Positions 15,294 to 22,554 of a stretch of DNA of 22,554 nt are shown piece after piece. Position numbers and translations under genes: made by a program. Within the stretch, counting starts at the first letter, position 1; every line of letters begins with the position of its first letter. This stretch comes from Comamonadaceae bacterium (GTDB lineage: Bacteria > Pseudomonadota > Gammaproteobacteria > Burkholderiales > Burkholderiaceae_C): the NCBI GenBank assembly GCA_947460065.1, contig CANHGF010000002.1, positions 1 through 22,554 on the forward strand, in the 5' to 3' direction. Below the pieces are notes generated by a model. That model was not told the origin of the DNA. It did no database searches and worked only from the letters and a program-made list of their open reading frames with translations.

Positions 15294-16283
15294 TTAGTCG
15301 GCGAATTTGCCAGCCGCTTCGATCACCGGCTTGAGCTTGGCAATCTCACCGGCCACGAAGGCCTTGTGGTTGGCCGGCTCGACCCGCTTGTCATTGACCA
15401 CGATGGCGCCCAGGCCTTCTTGCTTCTTGATGAATTCCGGATCCTTCAAGGCTTTTTTCAGCGCCTCATTGAGTTGCGCCAGCACGGCCGGCGGCGTGCC
15501 TTTGGGGGCATACAGGCCGTGCCAGATGGTCAGGTCAAAGCCACGCATGCCCATTTCGCTGAGCGTGGGGTAGTCCTTGAGCAGCTTGTGGCTGCTCAGC
15601 GGCCGGGCAGTGGTCACGGCGAAGGCCTTGACCCGGCCCGCCTCGATTTGGCCGGTGGTGTTGGTGGTCTGGTCACACATGACGTCCACCTGGCCGCCCA
15701 CCAGGGCATTCATGGCGGGTGCGGTACCGCCAAAAGGAATGGTCACCATGGCCTCACTGGCTTGCAGCCGGGACTGCCACATCAGACCACACAGGTGCGA
15801 GGCAGACCCCAGACCGGCATGGGCGATATTGAGTTTGCCGGCATTGGCGCGGATGTAGTTCTCGAAATCGCGGTAAGTGTTGGCCGGCAACTGGGGCTTG
15901 CCGATCAGGGTCATGGGCACTTCGTTGATCATGCCCAGGTATTCGAAATCTTCCAGCGGCTTGTAGCCCAGCTTGCGGTAGAGCACGGCCGTCGCGGCCA
16001 TGCCAATGTGGTGGACCAGCAGGGTGTGGCCGTCGGGTGCCGATTTGGCAACGCGGGTCGGCCCGATGGTGCCACCGGCGCCGGCCACGTTATCGACCAC
16101 AAAGTTGGCCGAGCCTCCCATGGCCTTGCGCATGGCCTCACCGAGGTCGCGTGCGACCCGGTCGGTCGGTCCGCCGGCAGCAAAAGGCACGATCAGCGTG
16201 ACGGACTTGGTGCCCGGAAAGGACTGGGCGTGTGCGCTCAGGGCCGCAACCGCAGCCACCGCCAGGGCGATGAATCTTTTCAT
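15294..16283 (-). CDS. Bug-family (TctC-like) periplasmic substrate-binding protein, second copy
   Basis: The 329-residue protein has a Sec signal peptide (MKRFIALAVAAVAALSAHAQ, cut probably after Ala-Gln or Ala-His-Ala) and the Bug hallmark VTLIVPFAAGGPTDRVARDL. FVVDNVAGAGGTIGPTRVA and DGHTLLVHHIG follow. It resembles the neighbouring Bug protein in fold and motif order but differs widely in residues, so this is an old duplication or an independent acquisition. The start is ATG 16283, preceded by AAGGAG at 7 bases; an in-frame ATG nine codons upstream is less likely. A strong terminator follows the gene. Its ligand is unknown. It lies downstream of the liv-type operon, with 95 bases between, and may be expressed separately. 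Confidence 0.93.
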   Translation of the reverse strand: MKRFIALAVAAVAALSAHAQSFPGTKSVTLIVPFAAGGPTDRVARDLGEAMRKAMGGSANFVVDNVAGAGGTIGPTRVAKSAPDGHTLLVHHIGMAATAVLYRKLGYKPLEDFEYLGMINEVPMTLIGKPQLPANTYRDFENYIRANAGKLNIAHAGLGSASHLCGLMWQSRLQASEAMVTIPFGGTAPAMNALVGGQVDVMCDQTTNTTGQIEAGRVKAFAVTTARPLSSHKLLKDYPTLSEMGMRGFDLTIWHGLYAPKGTPPAVLAQLNEALKKALKDPEFIKKQEGLGAIVVNDKRVEPANHKAFVAGEIAKLKPVIEAAGKFAD

Positions 16284-16378
16284 GTCTTGTCTCCTTGAAA
16301 GAGGGTCCATTCTAGAAGGCTGACCTCAAGCGCGGCAGGTGGAATCCCTTATCTTTGATGTGCCTCAAGGTTTTGGGG

Positions 16379-17626
16379 TCACTTGTAGCTGCGCGCGTCT
16401 TCGATCACTTTGCCGTCGTTGGGCAAGCTGCCCGGGGCCAGCACCTCGATGGTGCCTCGCAGCTTGGTGACATCGCGTACCGCTTCGCCGATGCGCTCGA
16501 GCAGGCCCTCGCTCGCAGTCTGCGCTTCAATCTTGAGCGTCATCTGGTCATTGGCCATTTCGCCGCTGACCACCAGCCGGGCGCGCAGCACCTCTGGAAA
16601 GCGCTTGGCCACCTCGGCCACCTGGCCCGGGTGCACGAACATACCTTTGATCTTGGTGGTTTGGTCGGCCCGGCCCATCCAGCCTTTGATGCGCTGGTTG
16701 CTTCGTCCTGTGGGACAAGGCCCGGGCAGCACCGCCGACAAGTCACCGGTACCGAATCGGATCAGGGGGTAATGCGGATTGAGCGTGGTCACCACCAACT
16801 CGCCCACCTCACCCTCGGGGACCGGATCGCCCGTGCCGGGACGCACGATCTCGACGATCACGCCTTCGTCGATGACCAGGCCCTCGCGCGCGGACGTCTC
16901 GTAGGCGATCAGGCCCAAGTCGGCCGTGGCGTAGCACTGGTACACATCCACGCCTCGCGCGCTGAACCAGTCACGCAGGCTCGGTGGGCAGGCCTCGCCG
17001 CTGACCAAGCCTCGTCTGATTGAAGGGACATCCACGCCGGCTTCCTGGGCTTTTTCCAGCAAGATGCGCAAAAAGCTGGGCGTGCCGCTGTAGCACTGTG
17101 GCTGCAGGTCGACGATCGCCGCCAGTTGTTGCTCGGTCTGGCCGGTACCGGCCGGAAATACCGAGCAGCCCACCGCATGCGCGCCCGACTCCATCATGAA
17201 GGCGCCGGGGGTCATGTGGTAACTGAAGCTGTTGTGCACCAGATCGCCCGAGCGAAAGCCGGCCGCATGCATGGCACGACCGATGCGCCAGTAGTCCCGC
17301 GCCGCCACGTCGGGCTCGTAAATCGGGCCGGGCGAGGCAAAGATACGCGGCATCTGCGGGCCCTTGACCAACGCGGCAAAACCGCCGAAGGCGTCCTTGG
17401 GGCGGCTGGCCTTTTGCAACTCCAGCAACTCGTGCTTGCGCGTGACCGGCAAGCCCGCCAGCGCCCGGCGGGAGGTGATGCGCGAGGCGTCCACATCCTG
17501 CAGCACGCGCGATAGTGCGGGGCTGTGCCGCTGGGCATGGCGGATCTGGGCGGGCAGGGCCGTCATCAGCGCGGCCTCGCGTTGGGCGGGCGCGCGGGTT
17601 TCTAGGGCATCGAAATGCATGTTCAT
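16379..17626 (-). CDS. Phenylacetate-CoA-ligase-like adenylate-forming enzyme
   Basis: The 415-residue protein belongs to the ANL superfamily, PaaK-like branch; such enzymes activate a carboxylic acid to an acyl-AMP and then to a CoA thioester. Seen are CYATADLG (231-238) with Glu243 nearby, PLIRFGTGDLS (287-297), RIKGWMGRADQTTKIKG (312-328, hinge region) and SLPNDGKVIEDAR with Lys406 in the place of the catalytic C-terminal lysine. The ATP phosphate loop, normally SSGTTG-like, reads FASPGPIYEP (96-105). I recall this variant from other PaaK-like proteins in liv-type operons, but its chemistry is unproven. ATG 17626 has AGGGGGTG upstream and lies 13 bases after livF, so it is the last gene of that operon. 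Substrate is unknown; an aromatic acid is plausible. Confidence 0.85.
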   Translation of the reverse strand: MNMHFDALETRAPAQREAALMTALPAQIRHAQRHSPALSRVLQDVDASRITSRRALAGLPVTRKHELLELQKASRPKDAFGGFAALVKGPQMPRIFASPGPIYEPDVAARDYWRIGRAMHAAGFRSGDLVHNSFSYHMTPGAFMMESGAHAVGCSVFPAGTGQTEQQLAAIVDLQPQCYSGTPSFLRILLEKAQEAGVDVPSIRRGLVSGEACPPSLRDWFSARGVDVYQCYATADLGLIAYETSAREGLVIDEGVIVEIVRPGTGDPVPEGEVGELVVTTLNPHYPLIRFGTGDLSAVLPGPCPTGRSNQRIKGWMGRADQTTKIKGMFVHPGQVAEVAKRFPEVLRARLVVSGEMANDQMTLKIEAQTASEGLLERIGEAVRDVTKLRGTIEVLAPGSLPNDGKVIEDARSYK

Positions 17627-17639
17627 GTCGCGCACCCCC

Positions 17640-18467
17640 TTAAGCCAGCCAGCGTTTGCGGCGCTTGTAGCTCTTGACGTCCTTGAAGCTCTTGCGCTCG
17701 CCGCCGCCCACGCCCAGGTAAAACTCCTTGACGTCTTCGTTGCTGGCCAAATCAGCGGCCGCGCCATCCATCACCACGCGCCCGCTCTCCATGATGTAGC
17801 CATAGTCGGCGTACTTCAGGGCCATGTTGGTGTTCTGCTCGGCGAGCAAAAAGGTGACCTTTTCCTTTTGGTTGAGGTCTTTGACGATCTCGAATACCTC
17901 TTCCACGATTTGTGGCGCCAGGCCCATCGAGGGCTCGTCGAGCAAGACCATGCTGGGGTTGGCCATGAGGGCGCGGCCAATGGCGCACATTTGCTGCTCG
18001 CCGCCCGACGTGTAGGCCGCCTGCGAGGTGCGGCGGGTCTTCAGGCGCGGAAAGTAGTTGTAGACCTTCTCCAGATTGGCCGCCACCTCGGCCTTGTCCT
18101 TGCGCGTGTAGCTGCCGGTCAGCAGGTTTTCCTCGATGGTCAGGTGGGCAAAGCAGTGCCGCCCTTCCATCACCTGCACCACACCGCGTTGCACGAGGTC
18201 GGCCGGTGACAGGTTTTCAATGCGTTCGCCGCGCAATTCGATGCTGCCCTTGGTGACCTCGCCGCGCTCGCCTTTGAGCAGGTTGGAGACCGCGCGCAGC
18301 GTAGTGGTTTTCCCCGCGCCATTGCCACCCAGGATAGCCACGATGCCGCCTTCGGGCACTTGCAGCGAGACGCCCTTGAGCACCAGGATCACGTGGTTGT
18401 AGATGACCTCGATGCCGTTGACGTTCAGAACCACTGGGGCAGTGGAGGCGGTGGGGGGAGCGCTCAT
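17640..18467 (-). CDS. LivF-type ABC transporter ATP-binding protein
   Basis: The 275-residue ATPase would energise the importer encoded upstream on the same strand. Walker A is GGNGAGKTT (47-55), the Q-loop is VQVMEGR with Gln98, the signature is TSGGEQQM (153-160), Walker B is MVLLDEP (173-179), and the switch region LLAEQNTNMAL has the EQN typical of LivF proteins. A basic tail (SFKDVKSYKRRKRWLA) of about 20 residues extends beyond the usual end. ATG 18467 is preferred, with GAGGA upstream; 31 more codons are open before it, but they run through the hairpin region. The binding-protein gene ends 141 bases upstream. Family is certain; substrate class is inferred from the operon. Confidence 0.93.
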   Translation of the reverse strand: MSAPPTASTAPVVLNVNGIEVIYNHVILVLKGVSLQVPEGGIVAILGGNGAGKTTTLRAVSNLLKGERGEVTKGSIELRGERIENLSPADLVQRGVVQVMEGRHCFAHLTIEENLLTGSYTRKDKAEVAANLEKVYNYFPRLKTRRTSQAAYTSGGEQQMCAIGRALMANPSMVLLDEPSMGLAPQIVEEVFEIVKDLNQKEKVTFLLAEQNTNMALKYADYGYIMESGRVVMDGAAADLASNEDVKEFYLGVGGGERKSFKDVKSYKRRKRWLA

Positions 18468-18482
18468 GGTGGAATCCTCGTT

Positions 18483-18523
18483 GACCATTGGCAAGGCAGG
18501 CGCGGCCTGCCTTGCCAATGGTC
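18483..18523. repeat. 19-bp perfect inverted repeat (hairpin 1)
   Basis: Arms 18483-18501 and 18505-18523 are exact reverse complements around a 3-base loop (GCG). It lies in the gap between the binding-protein gene and livF, close to the livF ribosome-binding site. There is no T-run after it on the minus strand, so it is more likely to block exonucleases or limit read-through than to act as a standard terminator. Confidence 0.85.
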
Positions 18524-18542
18524 GCTGGCCAGCGCCAGCGAC
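18521..18542. repeat. 9-bp inverted repeat (hairpin 2)
   Basis: GTCGCTGGC (18521-18529) and GCCAGCGAC (18534-18542) form a perfect stem with a 4-base loop. It shares three bases with hairpin 1, so the two could compete or stack. Confidence 0.7.
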
Positions 18543-18556
18543 TTCAAGCCCGGATC

Positions 18557-18591
18557 GCACACACCTGCCCGCTGTGGGCAGGCGGGTGTGC
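18557..18591. repeat. Interrupted inverted repeat (hairpin 3)
   Basis: CCTGCCC (18564-18570) pairs with GGGCAGG (18576-18582) around a 5-base loop. After a small asymmetric interior loop GCACAC (18557-18562) pairs with GTGTGC (18586-18591). It begins 18 bases after the binding-protein stop and would be the first hairpin transcribed. Confidence 0.65.
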
Positions 18592-18608
18592 AGGACCTCA
18601 GGGCAGCC

Positions 18609-19934
18609 TCAAGACTGGCAGTCTTGGGTCGTGCGGCGGGTCAGCTTTTTGTCGCTGAGGTATTTCTCGGCGCCAGCCTTGACCATGGGCTTGATGATCT
18701 GCTCATCGGCCTGGTACCACTCACTCATCTGGCCCCACTTGCTGCCGTCCCAGATGTGCACGCGCGCCCAGGTCGAGCCCATGTGGTCGGCGCAACTGGT
18801 CGATAGCGGACGCATCACCTCATTGAAGCCCAGCGCGTCCAGGCGCTTTTGGTCGAGCGCCAGGTTTTCCAGGCCCCAGCGCACCTGCTCAGGGGTCATG
18901 ACCTTGCCCTTGCCAAAGCGCTCCTGCGCGCGGCGCACAGCCTCAATGGAGAGCATCTGGATGATCACGCCGCGGGTGTAGAGCACGGAGCCCACTTCAT
19001 CCTTAGGGCCGGTTCCCTGGCCCTTGCCATGCACGTTCTTGAGGATTTCCTGGATCACCTTGGGTTGGGTGCCATAGCCATTGAGGGCCAGTGCGTTGTA
19101 GCCCTTGGCGCCCTCGCCCACGTCCTTGGCGTCAGGCTCGGCGCCGGCCCACCACACGCCGTAAATCTTGTCACGCGGGTAGCCGGTGGCCTGGGCTTCC
19201 TTGAGAGCGGTGGAGTTCATCACGCCCCAGCCCCAGAGCAGCACGTAGTCCGGGCGCTGCTGGCGAACCTGCAGCCAGGCGGCTTTTTGTTCCACGCCGG
19301 GCGCGGTCACGGGGATCAGGCTGAGCTGAAAGCCGTGCATCTTCTCGCGTTCCTGCAGCAGTGGAATCGGCTCTTTGCCAAAGGGGCTGTCGTGGTAGAC
19401 GTGAGCAATTTTCTTGCCCCGCAGCTTGTCCCAGCCGCCTTCTTTCTTAGCGATGTGCTGCAGCAAGATGTCGGCGCCGGTCCAGTAGCTGCCCATCAGG
19501 GGGAAGTTGTAGCGAAAAGCCATGCCATCCTGCGCTACCGACAGGCCGTAGCCCAGCGTCAGCAAGGGAATCTTGTCGGCCTGGGCCTTGTCGGTCAGGG
19601 CAAATGTGATGCCGGTGGACTGCGGGTCGATCAATGTGACGCCGGGGCGCGACTTCAGGCGCTCATAGCATTCCACGCCACGGTCGGTGGCGTAGCCGGT
19701 CTCGCATTCCTCGAAGGTCAGCTTGACGCCGTTGATGCCGCCGTCGCGTGCATTGATGAGCTTGATGTAGTCCTGCTTGCCATTGGCCCAGGGGGTGCCG
19801 TTAGGCCCGTAAGCGCCGGTGCGGTAGGACAGCAGGGGGAAGAACTGTTCCTTGGCCTGAGCCAGGGCCGCGCCGGCACTCAGTGCCGCCGTGGCCAGCA
19901 GCGTGGCGTTGAGAACGAACTTGCGAAGGGTCAT
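18609..19934 (-). CDS. Periplasmic substrate-binding protein of a branched-chain-amino-acid-type ABC importer
   Basis: The 441-residue protein is a periplasmic binding protein of the Peripla_BP_6 (LivJ-like) type, longer than LivJ (about 370). A signal peptide covers about residues 1-26 (TLLATAALSAGAALAQ). The mature part has LLSYRTGAYGPNGTPWANG, GGINGVKLTFEECETGYATD, VTLIDPQSTGITFALTDKAQ and GKKIAHVYHDSPFGKE, the order of a family-1 bilobed receptor. Several cysteines (in FEECETGY, VECYE and the C-terminal part) could form disulphides. Relatives commonly occur with aromatic-acid or amide importers, but the ligand is not readable. GAGGAGACTCTC precedes ATG 19934. It sits between livM (63-base gap) and livF, followed by three hairpins. 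Confidence 0.93.
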   Translation of the reverse strand: MTLRKFVLNATLLATAALSAGAALAQAKEQFFPLLSYRTGAYGPNGTPWANGKQDYIKLINARDGGINGVKLTFEECETGYATDRGVECYERLKSRPGVTLIDPQSTGITFALTDKAQADKIPLLTLGYGLSVAQDGMAFRYNFPLMGSYWTGADILLQHIAKKEGGWDKLRGKKIAHVYHDSPFGKEPIPLLQEREKMHGFQLSLIPVTAPGVEQKAAWLQVRQQRPDYVLLWGWGVMNSTALKEAQATGYPRDKIYGVWWAGAEPDAKDVGEGAKGYNALALNGYGTQPKVIQEILKNVHGKGQGTGPKDEVGSVLYTRGVIIQMLSIEAVRRAQERFGKGKVMTPEQVRWGLENLALDQKRLDALGFNEVMRPLSTSCADHMGSTWARVHIWDGSKWGQMSEWYQADEQIIKPMVKAGAEKYLSDKKLTRRTTQDCQS

Positions 19935-19997
19935 GAGAGTCTCCTCAGTGAAAAAAGCGTGAATGAAAAGGGGCCGTCTATTGCGGACTTCGATCGA

Positions 19998-21074
19998 TCA
20001 ATGTGGGAAGGGCCAGAGGCGGAGCTTTTGCTTGCCGATGGACCAGAGCTTGGCCAGACCGTGCGGCTCGACGATCAGGAACCAGACGATCAGTGCGCCA
20101 AAGATCATGAACTCGATGTGGGACACCGTTGCCGTGGAAATCTCCACGCCAATCAGGCTACCCAGGGCTGGTAGCGCCTGGTTGAGCACGATGGGCAGCA
20201 CCACGATGAAGGCCGCGCCGAAGAAGCTACCCATGATGGAGCCCAGGCCGCCGATGATCACCATGAACAGCAGGCGAAAGGAGATGTCCACCGAAAACGC
20301 CGCCGGCTCCCAGGTTCCCAAGTAGACGAAGGCCCACAGCGCGCCGGCCACGCCGACGATGAAGGAACTCACCGCAAAGGCGCTGAGCTTGGCGTACATG
20401 GGGCGGATGCCGATCACGGCCGCGGCCACGTCCATGTCGCGGATGGCCATCCACTCGCGGCCAATGGCGCTACGCACCAGGTTCTTGGCCAGCAGGGCCA
20501 TGACCACCAGAATGCCCAGGCACAGCCAATACTTGGCCTGCGGCGTTTCGATCGGAAAGCCAAACACCTGCAGACCGGCCGCCGACACCGAGCCCGAGGG
20601 CGAGTCGTTGGTCAGCCACTTGATGCGCAGGAACATCCAGTCCGAGAAGAACTGCGCGGCCAGCGTGGCCACTGCCAGGTACAGGCCCTTGACGCGCAGT
20701 GAGGGCAGGCCGAACAGGATTCCGAACAGCGTGGCGCACAGGCCGCCGAGCAGCAGCGCCGGGATCAGCGGCATGCCTTCAAAACGCACGAAGAAGTTGT
20801 AGGCGCCGTAGGCACCGACGGCCATGAAGGCGCCTGAGCCCAGTGAAATCTGGCCGCAGTAGCCCACCAGGATGTTCACCCCCAGGGCCGCCAAGGACAT
20901 GATCAGGAAGGGCAGCAAGATGGCCTGGAAGAAATAATCCGTGGCCATCATGGGCACGACGATGAATGCGGCCAGCACCAGGGCGATGATGAAATAGCGG
21001 TCCTGCGCGATCGGGAAGATCTGCTGGTCGGCGCGGTAGCTGGTCTTGAACTGACCGTTTTCTCTGTACAACAT
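19998..21074 (-). CDS. LivM-type ABC transporter permease
   Basis: The 358-residue inner-membrane protein is the LivM-like half of the importer channel. A hydrophilic N-terminus of about 28 residues precedes some nine or ten membrane segments. Family landmarks are NILVGYCGQISLGSGAFMAV, GLPSLRVKGLYLAVATLA and GREWMAIRDMDVAAAVIGI, the last in the cytoplasmic loop that contacts the ATPases. GGLGSIMGSFFGAAFIVVLP follows. GAGGACACC upstream of ATG 21074 is a fair ribosome-binding site, and livH ends 30 bases before. The C-terminal tail LAKLWSIGKQKLRLWPFPH is basic. It would pair with the LivH-type permease in the same operon. Confidence 0.95.
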   Translation of the reverse strand: MLYRENGQFKTSYRADQQIFPIAQDRYFIIALVLAAFIVVPMMATDYFFQAILLPFLIMSLAALGVNILVGYCGQISLGSGAFMAVGAYGAYNFFVRFEGMPLIPALLLGGLCATLFGILFGLPSLRVKGLYLAVATLAAQFFSDWMFLRIKWLTNDSPSGSVSAAGLQVFGFPIETPQAKYWLCLGILVVMALLAKNLVRSAIGREWMAIRDMDVAAAVIGIRPMYAKLSAFAVSSFIVGVAGALWAFVYLGTWEPAAFSVDISFRLLFMVIIGGLGSIMGSFFGAAFIVVLPIVLNQALPALGSLIGVEISTATVSHIEFMIFGALIVWFLIVEPHGLAKLWSIGKQKLRLWPFPH

Positions 21075-21104
21075 GTTTGTGGTGTCCTCAAGGGGTGGCG
21101 TGCA

Positions 21105-22034
21105 TCACACCCGGTCGATGATTTTTTCGCCGAACAGGCCTTGAGGCCTGACCAGCAGGAAGCCCAGCGCCAATACGTAGGCAAACCAGATTTCGATGCC
21201 GCCGCCGACCAGGGGGCCGAGGTAGATTTCCGAGAGCTTTTCACCCACGCCGATGATCAGGCCGCCGATGATGGCGCCCGGCACCGAGGTCAGGCCGCCC
21301 AGGATCACCACGGGCAGTGCGCGCAAAGCCACGGTGGCCAGGGAGAATTGCACGCCGAGCTTGGAGCCCCAGATCATGCCGGCCACCAGGGCCACCACGC
21401 CGGCCACGCACCAGACGATGAACCAGATGCGGTTGAGCGGTATGCCGATAGACTGCGCCGCCTGGTGGTCGTCGGCCACCGCGCGCAGCGCGCGGCCGGT
21501 GGAGGTCTTCTGGAAGAACAGGCTGAGCAAGGCCACCAGCAGCGCCGCGATGCCAGCGGCGATCAGATCTTCCTGGTTGATCAGGATGCCGCCGTCGAAC
21601 AGGTTTTGAAAGGCGAATACCGGCTCTTTGGGCATTCCGATGTCGATCTTGTAAATGCTGCTGCCGAAGACGGTCTGGCCCGCCCCTTCGAGGAAGTAGG
21701 TGATGCCCAGGGTGGCCATCAGCAAGGTAGCGCCTTCCTGGTTGACCAGGTGGCGCAGCACCAGGGCCTCGATCAGCCAGGCCACCAGGAACATCATGGC
21801 GCCGGCCAGCACGAAGGCGATGATGTTGGCAAACAGCTTGCTGTCCAAGCCGGACCATGCCGGTATCCATTCGGCAAAGCGGGCCATGGCCAGTGCGCCG
21901 AAGAGCACCATAGCGCCTTGCGCGAAGTTAAAAACGCCCGAAGCCTTGAAGATGAGCACGAAGCCTAGCGCCACCAGGGAGTACAGCATGCCTGCCATCA
22001 GGCCGCCGAGCAGGGTTTCAAGAAAGAAGGCCAT
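21105..22034 (-). CDS. LivH-type ABC transporter permease
   Basis: The 309-residue protein is the LivH-like channel half, with about eight membrane segments. GGLMAGMLYSLVALGFVLIF, KASGVFNFAQGAMVLFGAL and ATLLMATLGITYFLEG are typical of the family. GRALRAVADDHQAAQSIGI is the cytoplasmic coupling loop, and ALPVVILGGLTSVPGAIIGG follows. It starts 20 bases after livG and ends 30 bases before livM, consistent with one transcript. GAGAGAACC before ATG 22034 is a weak ribosome-binding site. No oddity was seen. Confidence 0.95.
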   Translation of the reverse strand: MAFFLETLLGGLMAGMLYSLVALGFVLIFKASGVFNFAQGAMVLFGALAMARFAEWIPAWSGLDSKLFANIIAFVLAGAMMFLVAWLIEALVLRHLVNQEGATLLMATLGITYFLEGAGQTVFGSSIYKIDIGMPKEPVFAFQNLFDGGILINQEDLIAAGIAALLVALLSLFFQKTSTGRALRAVADDHQAAQSIGIPLNRIWFIVWCVAGVVALVAGMIWGSKLGVQFSLATVALRALPVVILGGLTSVPGAIIGGLIIGVGEKLSEIYLGPLVGGGIEIWFAYVLALGFLLVRPQGLFGEKIIDRV

Positions 22035-22054
22035 ATCGTGGTTCTCTCGTTCGT

Positions 22055-22554
22055 TCAGTGGGACGTGCCCAGGTAGGCCTTGATGACCTCGGGGTTGTTG
22101 CGGACCTCGTCGGGGCTGCCGTCGCCGATCTTCTTGCCGTAGTCCAGCACGACCACGCGGTCAGAGATGTCCATCACCACGCCCATGTCATGCTCGATCA
22201 GCACGATGGTGGTGCCGAATTCGTCATTGACATCAAGAACGAAGCGGCACATGTCCTGCTTTTCCTCGACGTTCATACCCGCCATCGGCTCGTCGAGCAG
22301 CAGCACCTGGGGCTCCATGGCCAGGGCTCGGCCCAGGTCAACCCGTTTTTGCAAGCCGTAGGGCAGCTGACCGACCGGGGTCTTGCGGTAGGGCTGGATC
22401 TCCAGAAAGTCGATGATCTGCTCGACGAAGGCCCGGTGCTCAAATTCCTCGCGCTGAGCCGGACCTATGCGCAGGGCCTGCATGAACAGATTGCTCTTGA
22501 TCTTCAGGTTACGTCCCGACATGATGTTGTCGAGGACGCTCATGCCTTTGAACA
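22055..22554 (-). CDS. LivG-type ABC transporter ATP-binding protein, cut by the window edge
   Basis: Only the C-terminal 166 or so residues are present; the frame runs off the right edge (the last visible codons read Phe-Lys-Gly-Met), so Walker A lies outside. Visible are the MSVLDNIMSG helical segment, the signature-like QLPYGLQKRVDLGRAL, Walker B VLLLDEPMAGM and the switch LIEHDMGVVMDISDRVVVLD with its histidine, all as in LivG. With livF it would form the ATPase pair of the importer. An internal ATG at 22543 should not be taken as the start, because the family needs about 90 more residues. It is the first visible gene of the minus-strand operon; the promoter must lie beyond the window. 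Confidence 0.93.
   Translation of the reverse strand, partial: FKGMSVLDNIMSGRNLKIKSNLFMQALRIGPAQREEFEHRAFVEQIIDFLEIQPYRKTPVGQLPYGLQKRVDLGRALAMEPQVLLLDEPMAGMNVEEKQDMCRFVLDVNDEFGTTIVLIEHDMGVVMDISDRVVVLDYGKKIGDGSPDEVRNNPEVIKAYLGTSH

Noticed and set aside
15147..16298. A 383-codon open frame on the plus strand opposite the second Bug gene
   Set aside because: The minus-strand gene has a signal peptide, ribosome-binding site and terminator; the opposite frame has none of these and runs through the terminator.
16284..16378. The gap after the PaaK-like gene, searched for an operon terminator
   Set aside because: Only short repeats (ACCTCAAG and CCTCAAGG) and 5-base pairings were found; none makes a convincing hairpin with a T-run.
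18849..20174. A 441-codon open frame on the plus strand opposite the binding-protein and livM genes
   Set aside because: It mirrors the codons of two certain genes, spans their gap, and shows low-complexity His/Gln/Gly-rich sequence with no domain.
1..22554. CRISPR arrays, insertion sequences, tRNA-linked islands or defence genes
   Set aside because: No spaced direct repeats, transposase or integrase motifs, tRNA-like sequence or abrupt change in base composition was seen by reading through the window.

Overview
The window looks like a piece of chromosome from a high-GC betaproteobacterium, most likely Burkholderiales and close to Comamonadaceae. The evidence is two Bug-type substrate-binding proteins, a DUF1840 protein, a proteobacterial GshA-type glutamate-cysteine ligase, and an rsmI/yraN/SIS/BON block. 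This assignment rests on family recognition, not on a database search. Coding density is high: the longest gene-free stretch is about 210 bases (13533-13743). I saw no tRNA, rRNA, CRISPR array, transposase, integrase or prophage gene.

Layout. (1) 1-4139 is housekeeping: the tail of a secreted-type nuclease, a Bcr/CflA-like MFS exporter and rsmI (both minus strand), then yraN, a DiaA/GmhA-like SIS protein and a two-BON-domain lipoprotein (plus strand). The last three match the E. coli yraN-diaA-dolP order; rsmI is turned round and lpoA is absent. (2) 4159-8290 holds a 3-hydroxyisobutyrate-dehydrogenase-family reductase and a PilT/YggR-like ATPase (minus), divergent from yggS and proA (plus). 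(3) 8370-12665 is gshA-kup-gshB: both steps of glutathione synthesis around a potassium importer. (4) 12725-12798 is a long perfect inverted repeat between the convergent gshB and a small minus-strand operon. That operon encodes a 4-OT-like tautomerase and a class II glutamine amidotransferase that appears to lack its central active-site segment. (5) 13744-16283 has a DUF1840 protein and two Bug substrate-binding proteins with no TctA/TctB partners nearby. (6) 16379-22554 is one minus-strand operon, reading from the right edge: livG (cut by the window), livH, livM, a substrate-binding protein, livF and a phenylacetate-CoA-ligase-like enzyme.

How the genes work together. The right-hand operon is a complete branched-chain-amino-acid-type ABC importer whose last gene encodes an adenylate-forming CoA ligase. 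This suggests uptake of an organic, possibly aromatic, acid followed by CoA activation. Three hairpins sit between the binding-protein gene and livF, where they could keep binding-protein expression above that of the downstream genes. No obviously new defence or mobile system is visible. The most unusual observations are the internally deleted amidotransferase, the two sets of long inverted repeats, the CoA ligase with a non-standard ATP-binding loop, and a DiaA-position SIS protein that keeps all the GmhA metal and catalytic residues.
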